A DNA stretch of 29,990 bases. Origin: Phosphoribacter sp044220725. GTDB lineage: Bacteria; Actinomycetota; Actinomycetes; Actinomycetales; Dermatophilaceae. The notes under the pieces are model-generated. The model worked only from the letters and a program-made list of their open reading frames with translations, was not told the origin of the DNA and did no database searches. Each line of letters starts with the position of its first letter. The stretch's first letter is position 1. The stretch is taken from the NCBI GenBank assembly GCA_044220725.1, contig JBGAQN010000052.1, positions 1 through 29,990 on the forward strand, in the 5' to 3' direction. Below are positions 24,836 through 29,990 of the stretch, piece after piece. A program made the translations under genes and the position numbers.

Positions 24836-26374
24836 ATGACCTCCTCCCCGGGTCCCGACCGCTCCCATAGTGCCCCGACGACGTGGGCCGCCCGGGTGCG
24901 GCGTGAACTCGACGACATCGGCTATTCCTGGGGTGACCGGATTACCCGATGGGGAACGCTGGGGAGTCTGCTCATCCTGATCGGGGCGTTCGGTCCGTCG
25001 ACCATGCCCAACTCGAACCTGTTTCGCGATCTGCCGGGAATCGGGCTGCTCCAGACCACGGTGCCCGGCCGGATCGTCGCCACTGGCGCCATGCTCATCG
25101 GTGTCGTCATTCTCCTGGACGCGTGGTTGCGGCTACGGCCGTCGAAGGCGCACCGTCCGCTGACCCGCGGCACCGTGTGGTGGTGGTCGCTGCCGTTGCT
25201 CTTCGCGCCGCCGTTGCTCTCTTTCGACGCCTTCTCGTATGCCGCCCAAGGTGAGTTGGTCAGTCGGGGTTTCGATCCGTATCGCGACGGGCCGGGGGTG
25301 CTCGGTGATGCCTTCACCAGCCAGGTGGACCAGATGTGGCGGGATACGCCCGCCCCGTATGGCCCGTTGTCCCTTCAGGTGCAACACCTGATCGTCGTGC
25401 TCACCGGTCATCAGCCCTATGCCTCCGCCCTGCTCGTGCGGATCCCGGCCTTTATCGGGGTGCTGCTCCTTGCCGTCTATCTGCCCCGGCTGGCCCGGCG
25501 CATCGGCTACGACTGGGAGTCGGCGATCTGGCTCGGGGTGCTCAACCCGCTCGTTCTGCTCCATCTGGTCGGCGGAGCCCACAACGACGCGCTGATGATC
25601 GGGCTCATGGTGTGGGGCCTGTGGGTTGCTGCGAAGACCCATTGGTTCCCGGCGGCCTGCATTATCGCCGCCGCCGCGTCGGTCAAGCAGCCGGCCGCTG
25701 CCGCAGTCCTGGCCGTCGCCGCCCTGCACGCCTGGCATGTCGGCGGGTGGCGTGCCCAGCCGAGCAACGCGACCGTGGCGCGGTTTGCCGTCGGCGTCGT
25801 CGGGGTGTTTCTCGCGGCGTTCGTCGCCATCGGCCTGCTCACCGGGCTCGGTTTCGGCTGGATCACCGCCCTCGGCGTACCTAACACCGTGCGTAGTTTC
25901 CTGTCCCCGGTGACAACGATTGCCCAGGGCCTGGACTGGGCGCTGGTCCACCTCGGGGTCATTCCGGACGCCGACCTCGTCGTCCCCGTCGCTCAGCGGA
26001 TCGGCCAAGTTATCGGCCTGTTGATCACTGCCTGGCTGGTCCTCAAGTTCAAGGCCCGCCACCCGGTGCGGACCCTCGGCTGGATCCTGCTCGTCATCAT
26101 CTTCACTGGCCCCGTCGTTCACCCGTGGTACATCCTCTGGGGCGGGTTGCTCTTCGCCATGACCGAGTCTGGGCAGCGGGCCCGACGGATCGTGGTGTGG
26201 GCGACCTGTGGCTTGGCGATGTATTCGGTCGTCGATGCCGCGTGGCGCAGTTCAGCGCTGGCCGTCGGGGTGACAGCGGCGCTGGCGTTGGTGTGGATCA
26301 CCTCTGGGCACGATCGCGACCTCATCCGGGACAAGGACTTCGCCAGGACCCGCCGAGCCATCCCGAACCGTTGA
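24836..26374 (+). CDS. mptB: Polyprenol-phosphomannose-dependent alpha-1,6-mannosyltransferase, MptB-like
   Basis: A 512-aa polytopic GT-C glycosyltransferase. After about 40 cytoplasmic residues come some 12 hydrophobic helices. The key loop LLSFDAFSYAAQGELVSRGFDPY (about 130-150) carries the catalytic Asp of GT-C enzymes and the Ser-Tyr-Ala-Ala-Gln motif of the MptB group. NPLVLLHLVGGAHNDALMIG and VHPWYILWG are also conserved in this family. In mycobacteria and corynebacteria these enzymes extend alpha-1,6-mannan cores of lipomannan using polyprenyl-phosphomannose outside the membrane. In Micrococcales a similar lipoglycan role is inferred. The ATG at 24836 has GGAG at 24828-24831, and a -10-like TAAGGT lies at 24795. 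Confidence 0.85.
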   Translation: MTSSPGPDRSHSAPTTWAARVRRELDDIGYSWGDRITRWGTLGSLLILIGAFGPSTMPNSNLFRDLPGIGLLQTTVPGRIVATGAMLIGVVILLDAWLRLRPSKAHRPLTRGTVWWWSLPLLFAPPLLSFDAFSYAAQGELVSRGFDPYRDGPGVLGDAFTSQVDQMWRDTPAPYGPLSLQVQHLIVVLTGHQPYASALLVRIPAFIGVLLLAVYLPRLARRIGYDWESAIWLGVLNPLVLLHLVGGAHNDALMIGLMVWGLWVAAKTHWFPAACIIAAAASVKQPAAAAVLAVAALHAWHVGGWRAQPSNATVARFAVGVVGVFLAAFVAIGLLTGLGFGWITALGVPNTVRSFLSPVTTIAQGLDWALVHLGVIPDADLVVPVAQRIGQVIGLLITAWLVLKFKARHPVRTLGWILLVIIFTGPVVHPWYILWGGLLFAMTESGQRARRIVVWATCGLAMYSVVDAAWRSSALAVGVTAALALVWITSGHDRDLIRDKDFARTRRAIPNR

Positions 26375-26430
26375 TCCGACCTGGGAATGCGGTCGCCATG
26401 GGATGCCGTTGCACGGCATACTGAAGGTTC

Positions 26431-26459
26431 TTGACAACTGCACAGCGTGACGTGGACAC
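26431..26459 (+). promoter_or_regulatory. Putative promoter of ssrA
   Basis: A consensus -35 hexamer TTGACA is at 26431-26436; 17 bases later, at 26454-26459, lies a weak -10 (GGACAC). Transcription from it would begin about 10 bases before the mature tmRNA 5' end at 26477. A strong -35 with a weak -10 makes the exact box uncertain. The 26375-26430 stretch holds one octamer copy at 26414 and nothing else recognised. Confidence 0.45.
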
Positions 26460-26476
26460 CCCAACGCACCAGCCAT

Positions 26477-26843
26477 GGGGGTGATCGGTTTCGACGGTGG
26501 TCGTCGTGCCAGGAGAAGCGGGCCGAGGACGCACGGTTAACTCGTTAACGATCCGTGCAAACCAATAGGTGCCAACGCAAAGCGCACCGACTTCGCCCTC
26601 GCCGCCTGAGCGAGCCTCGAAGTCCGTCAGCCTGAGGTAGTTTCCGACTCAGTGCCTGGCGTCAGCTAGGAAACTCACCGCGCCGTCATGTCGGGGGGCG
26701 TCGCGGGACATCAACTCGACTGGGCCTGTCAGGGAACGTGTGCGCGCGAGCCCTGGGGCCGAGAAACTCCCTAGCGCACTGCGCCCGGAGAAGTTCTGGG
26801 ATCACGTCATCGGACGCGGGTTCGATTCCCGCCACCTCCACCA
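26477..26843 (+). ncRNA. ssrA: tmRNA (transfer-messenger RNA)
   Basis: About 367 nt in one piece. The 5' end GGGGGTGATCGGTTTCGACG and the 3' end TTCGATTCCCGCCACCTCC-ACCA form the tRNA-like domain: GGGGGUG (26477-26483) pairs with CACCUCC (26833-26839), and the T-arm GGTTCGATTCC is present. CCA is encoded. The tag frame runs from GCC at 26571 to TGA at 26607-26609 and encodes ANAKRTDFALAA, ending in the ALAA degradation signal recognised by ClpXP. UAG lies just before the resume codon, as usual. GTTAACTCGTTAAC near 26536 and the later G/C-rich segments supply pseudoknot stems. Not circularly permuted. With SmpB it rescues stalled ribosomes and tags incomplete proteins. Confidence 0.98.
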
Positions 26844-26886
26844 CAGCCTCAGGTCGGCTCGCGTGGACACGTCACGCATGCAGCGC

Positions 26887-26922
26887 AAAGGCGCCCCTCC
26901 GGTATGCCGGGTGGGCGCCTTT
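26887..26922 (+). terminator. ssrA: Intrinsic terminator downstream of ssrA, octamer motif in the loop
   Basis: AAAGGCGCCC (26887-26896) pairs perfectly with GGGCGCCTTT (26913-26922). The 16-base loop contains CCGGTATGCCGG (26899-26910), which can itself fold as a 4-bp stem with a TATG loop. The A/T ends make the hairpin look bidirectional, so it could serve ssrA and the convergent yccF gene. The U tract is short. No gene is seen from 26844 to 26968. Confidence 0.75.
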
Positions 26923-26968
26923 CGCGTGAGGTGCTGGCTGAGTTGACGCGCCGCGGTGAGGAACTAGA

Positions 26969-27397
26969 TCAGACGCTGATCGAGCGTTGCGGTCCGGGAC
27001 CCCACGGGGTCGGTTTACCGATGGCGTCGACGGGGACGATGTCCTTGCCCATCGGGACGAGTGACACGGGGATGAGCTTGAGGTTGGCCAGCGCCAGCGG
27101 AATCCCGATGATCGTCGCGGCCTGCGCCAAAGCGGTCGTCAGGTGCCCGAGAGCGAGCCACCAGCCGAACAGCAGGATCCACACGACGTTGCCGATCGTC
27201 GAGGCGGGGCCGGCGTCCGGTTTGTCGACGATGGTCCGCCCGAACGGCCACAGCGCGTAGTTGGCCATGCGGAACGAGGCGATGCCCCACGGAATGGTGA
27301 CGATGAGCAGGCAGGCCAGGACGCCGGCGGCGAGGTAGGTCAGCCAGAGCCAGAAGCCGGCGAAGACGACCCAGATGATGTTGAGGATGGTGCGCAC
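26969..27397 (-). CDS. YccF family inner-membrane protein
   Basis: A 142-aa membrane protein with two YccF-type halves. The first is NIIWVVFAGFWLWLTYLAAGVLACL...TIPWGIASFRMANYALWPFGR, and the second is TIGNVVWILLFGWWLALGHLTTALAQAAT...GIPLALANLKL. The repeated N-x-x-W ... G-I-P/W pattern and WPFGR are the family hallmark. The function is unknown. The start is GTG at 27395-27397 (VRTILNIIW) with only a weak AAAGAAG upstream. It is the last gene of a minus-strand run SIMPL - thioredoxin - yccF; the 99-nt gap to thioredoxin contains an octamer copy (27432), so co-transcription is uncertain. Confidence 0.88.
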   Translation of the reverse strand: MRTILNIIWVVFAGFWLWLTYLAAGVLACLLIVTIPWGIASFRMANYALWPFGRTIVDKPDAGPASTIGNVVWILLFGWWLALGHLTTALAQAATIIGIPLALANLKLIPVSLVPMGKDIVPVDAIGKPTPWGPGPQRSISV

Positions 27398-27496
27398 GAA
27401 CGCTTCTTTCGGTGATGCGGAGGTGGATCAGGTATGCCGTGAACGGCTGGCCATGGCGGCGAGGTTCCGCCAGCGTCGTCGCGCGGCGTCGGCCGC

Positions 27497-27901
27497 TCAG
27501 CCGGCCGCTGGGTCGACTGACGCGCCGGCCGTGGCGGGTTCGGACTCGTGCTCGGCCATCTGGCGACGGACCTCAGTCATGTCCAGGTCCTTGACCTTGC
27601 CGACCAGGTCCTCGAAGACGGGCGCCGAAAGGGCCCCGGGCTGCGCGAACACGAGGATGCCTTCGCGGAAGGCCATGATCGTGGGGATGGAGGTGATCTC
27701 CAAGGCCCCGGCGAGGGCCTGCTCGGCCTCGGTATCCACCTTCCCGAACACGACGTCGGAGTGGGCCTGCGAGGTCTTCTCGAAGATCGGCCCGAACTGA
27801 CGGCACGGTCCGCACCAGGATGCCCAGAAGTCGACGAAGACGATGTCGTTGTCCAGAATGGTCCGCTCGAAGTTGGCCGCGGTCAGCTCGGTTGTTGCCA
27901 T
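27497..27901 (-). CDS. Thioredoxin
   Basis: A 134-aa protein with FWASWCGPCRQFGPIFE; the redox-active cysteines are 30 and 33. The cis-Pro loop is TSIPTIMAF and the start is the typical MATTELTAANF. It reduces disulfides in cytosolic proteins; no signal peptide is present. It is about 25 residues longer than E. coli thioredoxin because of a C-terminal tail (MAEHESEPATAGASVDPAAG) that looks disordered. The upstream frame to 28039 is shadow sequence; the ATG at 27899-27901 is the natural start. The SIMPL gene ends 28 bases upstream on the same strand, so the two may be co-transcribed. Confidence 0.93.
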   Translation of the reverse strand: MATTELTAANFERTILDNDIVFVDFWASWCGPCRQFGPIFEKTSQAHSDVVFGKVDTEAEQALAGALEITSIPTIMAFREGILVFAQPGALSAPVFEDLVGKVKDLDMTEVRRQMAEHESEPATAGASVDPAAG

Positions 27902-27929
27902 GGGTGTGCCAACGGCGCACGCACGGACC

Positions 27930-28625
27930 CTATTCCGCGGGCGGCGACCCCGCTTCGGAGGGTCGGTCGCTGACGAGCTCCCAAGCCACGCGCACGCTCG
28001 CGCCCACCGAGTGTTCTCCTGCTTCGACCGGCAGCCCACCCCCTGACGCCTTCATCGTCATCCGCATGTCCATCGCAGCTGGCATCGGGCCGCCGCCATC
28101 GCCACCTCCCTCGACCAGCGCGAGCACGCGACCGAGCCGCGCGCCGGCGAGGGCGGCATACTGAGTCGCTTTGGCCTGGGCGTCCTCGAAAGCCGCCTCG
28201 CGCGCCTGGGTGGCCAACGGTGTGCGATCGGCCAGGTCAAGGGTGATCCCATCGATGACCAGATTGTTGCCGGCTGCCTCGGCCACGGAGTCGACCAGGT
28301 CGTTGAGGTCGGGCAGCTTCCGCACCAGCAGGGTCAGCTGGTGGTATGCCGTGTAGCCAGAGGCCGCGCCTTCGTTCGTCCATCGGGGCTGGACCGAGGC
28401 ACTGGTCGAGGAGATGTCCCGGTCGGCGAGGCCGTGTGCGCGGGCGGCCGCACTCACCTTGCGCACTGTGGCAGCCGCGGCGGAGAGTGCGGCGGCTACG
28501 GCTTCAGAGTCGCAGCGGACCCCGAGGGCGACCCGGACGACGTCGGGGGTCGCGCTCGCGCTGCCCGACCCGGTCACCTCGACGCGCGCGGGACGGGGGC
28601 CGCGGTGCTGGTCAGGGGAAGTCAT
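27930..28625 (-). CDS. SIMPL (DUF541) domain-containing protein
   Basis: A 231-aa protein built as one SIMPL domain. ARVEVTGSGSASATPDVVRVALGV is the first strand pair, followed by ADRDISSTSASVQPRW, GYTAYHQLTLLVRKL, and REAAFEDAQAKATQYAALAGARLGRVLAL, the conserved helix-strand. Many family members are exported, but here there is no signal peptide, so a cytosolic location is inferred. The molecular function is not established. Met-rich PMPAAMDMRMTMKASGGG near the C-terminus is the usual low-conservation loop. The ATG at 28623-28625 lies only 33 bases from the divergent VanZ-like start, so both promoters must overlap. Confidence 0.87.
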   Translation of the reverse strand: MTSPDQHRGPRPARVEVTGSGSASATPDVVRVALGVRCDSEAVAAALSAAAATVRKVSAAARAHGLADRDISSTSASVQPRWTNEGAASGYTAYHQLTLLVRKLPDLNDLVDSVAEAAGNNLVIDGITLDLADRTPLATQAREAAFEDAQAKATQYAALAGARLGRVLALVEGGGDGGGPMPAAMDMRMTMKASGGGLPVEAGEHSVGASVRVAWELVSDRPSEAGSPPAE

Positions 28626-28646
28626 GGCTCACCTTATGTCGTCCCT

Positions 28647-28652
28647 TAGCCT
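28647..28652 (+). promoter_or_regulatory. Candidate -10 box TAGCCT of a leaderless promoter
   Basis: TAGCCT ends six bases before the ATG at 28659. On the opposite strand TAAGGT (28631-28636) ends five bases before the SIMPL ATG, so two back-to-back start sites fit in a 33-base gap. Confidence 0.45.
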
Positions 28653-28658
28653 GATGGG

Positions 28659-29015
28659 ATGGGGAAACGGTGGCTGCGGGCCGCTCTCGTCGGGTCGGTC
28701 GTCGTCCATCTTCTCGCACTCTATTGGCCGCGCATCGAGGTCGCGGGAGCCCCAGAAGGCAGCGACAAACTCACCCACATGGTCTTGTTCGGGGTGCCGG
28801 TCCTGGCGGCTGTGCTCGTGCTGCGCCGACCCTGGCTGGTCGTCGCGCTGCTGGCCTTGCACGCCCCCGTCAGCGAATGGGCGCAGTCCGCGCTCTTGAC
28901 CGATCGCTCTGGGGATCCAACGGACGCTGTCGCGGACCTGGTCGGCGTAGGCGTCGGGGTCACGCTCGGCCTCCTCGTCCGTCGCCGGGAGCAGCCGGGC
29001 GCGCTGGTAGACTAA
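28659..29015 (+). CDS. VanZ-like family membrane protein
   Basis: A 118-aa protein with four short hydrophobic segments. VanZ hallmarks are DKLTHMVLFGVPVL (the conserved Asp-Lys-x-x-His in helix 2), PVSEWAQSALLTDRSGDPTDAVADLVGVGVG (Glu, Gln, then R-x-x-D-x-x-D-x-x-x-N/D) and a closing helix. VanZ proper confers low-level teicoplanin resistance; most homologues are of unknown role in the cell envelope, and no van genes are nearby. Start ATG with a leaderless-type -10 upstream. The alternative frames through this region are shadows. Confidence 0.82.
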   Translation: MGKRWLRAALVGSVVVHLLALYWPRIEVAGAPEGSDKLTHMVLFGVPVLAAVLVLRRPWLVVALLALHAPVSEWAQSALLTDRSGDPTDAVADLVGVGVGVTLGLLVRRREQPGALVD

Positions 29016-29144
29016 GCCAGTTCGCCGAGCACCGACCCGGCGCTTTCCGGGCGCACCGCGCGCCTGAGGCACGTCTTATCCGGTCGCCCCGACGGCGGCT
29101 CGAGACGCGTCTACTCGAGTCACCGGAAGTAGCTGATCCACCTC
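29008..29144 (+). promoter_or_regulatory. Promoter-like box and leader of the DEAD-box helicase gene
   Basis: TAGACT at 29008-29013 overlaps the VanZ-like stop codon and matches the TAGNNT boxes seen elsewhere here. A transcript from it would have a leader of about 125 nt before the helicase ATG. The leader is GC-rich with short self-complementary segments, but I see no known riboswitch. GGAAGTAG at 29124-29131 is only a weak, distant ribosome binding site. Confidence 0.35.
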
Positions 29145-29990
29145 ATGCCCACCCCCAAACGTTCCGGCGCGCCCAAGAAGGCCCGCTGGACAACCGCCCA
29201 GAAGTCCGCCGCCAAGTCCGGACCCAAGAAGCCGCACCGCGGGCAGGCCCCTGCACCCGCTGGCAAGCCGCCACGTTCAGAGCGCGCCCCGCGCCACGAG
29301 CCGCGGTCTGGTTCCAGCGACGCCGGGACTTCGCGGTATGCCGCCCGCTCCCGTGACGAGCGTCCCGCGCGCGATGCGCGTGGCGAACGTCCGTCCCGGT
29401 TCGAGCGGGATAAGCGGGTGACTCGCCCGACTCGCTCGGCGCGGTTTGATCGCGACGATCGCCCAGCCCGGCCAGCCGGTTTCAGCCGTGATGACCGAGC
29501 GACTCGCCCAGCCCGTTTCCAGCGGGATGACCGGCCGGCGCGTCCGGCTGGTTTCGATCGGGATGAGCGTCCGCGTCGTTTCGACCGTGATGAGCGTCCG
29601 GCCCGGCCGACCCGCTTCGACCGGGACGAGCGGCCCCGTCGCTTCGAGCGCGATGAGCGTCCTGCCCGGCCGACGCGGTTCGACACGGACGAGCGGCCCC
29701 GTCGCTTCGACCGCGACGAGCGGCCCCGCCACTTCGAGCGCGACGAGCGGCCCCGCCGCTTCGAGCGCGAAGGTGAGCGCCCGGCATACCGGGAGCCGTT
29801 CGTTGACCCCGAAAGCGAGCGCCTGGCCGCGGACTCGTGGACCTCGTCGGCCCGCACCCCGGTCTCGACCGGCCCGGTGACGGTGGCCGAGGACAACGGC
29901 TTCGCCGCCCTCGATCTGCCCGAACGCCTCGTCGAGCGGCTGGCCCGCGACGGGATCACGACGCCATTCCCGATCCAGGACGCCACCATC
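29145..29990 (+). CDS. DEAD/DEAH-box RNA helicase with N-terminal Arg/Asp repeat region (partial, runs off the window)
   Basis: An open frame of 282 codons with no stop before the window end. Residues 1-60 are Lys/Pro/Ser-rich. Residues 68-216 are a low-complexity repeat of 9- and 12-residue units such as FDRDERPRR and FERDERPARPTR. Then NGFAALDLPERLVERLARDG and TTPFPIQDATI (252-282) form the Q-motif region of DEAD-box helicases, whose Gln (Q278) reads the adenine of ATP. The helicase core lies beyond the window. A long basic/acidic N-terminal region before the core is known in actinobacterial DEAD-box helicases and would bind RNA or promote assembly. The ATG at 29145 is the first in frame; the ribosome binding site is weak. 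Confidence 0.88.
   Translation, partial: MPTPKRSGAPKKARWTTAQKSAAKSGPKKPHRGQAPAPAGKPPRSERAPRHEPRSGSSDAGTSRYAARSRDERPARDARGERPSRFERDKRVTRPTRSARFDRDDRPARPAGFSRDDRATRPARFQRDDRPARPAGFDRDERPRRFDRDERPARPTRFDRDERPRRFERDERPARPTRFDTDERPRRFDRDERPRHFERDERPRRFEREGERPAYREPFVDPESERLAADSWTSSARTPVSTGPVTVAEDNGFAALDLPERLVERLARDGITTPFPIQDATI

Noticed and set aside
26738..26946. Short plus-strand frames within and after ssrA
   Set aside because: They overlap the tmRNA tRNA-like domain and the terminator, and have no ribosome binding site or protein-like composition.
28659..29015. Vancomycin or teicoplanin resistance determinant
   Set aside because: VanZ-like proteins are widespread without resistance, and no vanHAX or regulatory genes are present.
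29446..29790. Possible CRISPR array from regularly repeated DNA
   Set aside because: The repeats are contiguous 27- and 36-bp coding units with no unique spacers, in frame with a protein.
29120..29989. A 289-codon minus-strand frame of SRSKRRGRSSR-type repeats
   Set aside because: It is the antisense of the helicase Arg/Asp repeats; the plus frame continues into a recognisable Q motif.

Overview
The window is GC-rich (about two thirds G+C by eye), densely packed actinobacterial chromosome with GTG starts, 1-4 nt gene overlaps and several leaderless-looking promoters. Gene content (prfB, ftsE-ftsX, an M23 peptidase and smpB; a Gram-positive Tad/Flp pilus locus; MptB-type mannosyltransferase; the tail of a DUF222/HNH protein) points to Micrococcales, plausibly an Intrasporangiaceae-like genus. 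The genus is inference; the phylum is well supported.

Layout. 1-1.7 kb: end of a DUF222/HNH protein, a Nudix hydrolase (-) and a quinone-oxidoreductase-like MDR enzyme (+). 1.7-5.7 kb (-): a 1342-aa FHA/FtsK-SpoIIIE ATPase of the EssC/EccC (type VII secretion motor) shape. Divergent from it, 5.9-10.5 kb (+): a Tad pilus operon (TadA ATPase, TadB, TadC, a small pilin-like protein, two TadE-like pseudopilins and a TadG-like protein). 10.5-11.6 kb (-): an unrecognised helical protein. 11.7-20 kb: prfB, a decayed MFS transporter (-) preceded by a perfect 18-bp palindrome, then ftsE-ftsX, an EnvC-like M23 peptidase, smpB and a DUF2207 membrane protein. 20-23.4 kb (-): pyruvate carboxylase. 23.5-26.4 kb (+): an intact MFS transporter and MptB. 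26.4-26.9 kb: ssrA (tmRNA) and a terminator. 27-28.6 kb (-): YccF, thioredoxin and SIMPL proteins. 28.7 kb to the end (+): a VanZ-like protein and the start of a DEAD-box RNA helicase with a long Arg/Asp repeat region.

Functional groups. FtsE/FtsX and the coiled-coil M23 peptidase form a plausible divisome unit for peptidoglycan splitting. SmpB and tmRNA are the two parts of trans-translation, here separated by about 8.5 kb. The Tad genes supply motor, platform and minor pilins, but no TadZ, prepilin peptidase or canonical Flp pilin is present.

The strongest unexplained signal is an octamer, GTATGCCG, found 41 times by hand (21 on +, 20 on -), where base composition predicts about one. It occurs in coding and non-coding DNA, is followed by C or T in 38 of 41 cases, is kept in several reading frames even at the cost of the rare ATA codon, and forms inverted pairs, one copy lying in the loop of the terminator after ssrA. 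Its density resembles DNA-uptake sequences of naturally transformable bacteria, and Flp/Tad pili are reported to be needed for transformation in Micrococcus luteus. A link between motif and Tad locus is a hypothesis; a methylation target or nucleoid-protein site are the main alternatives.
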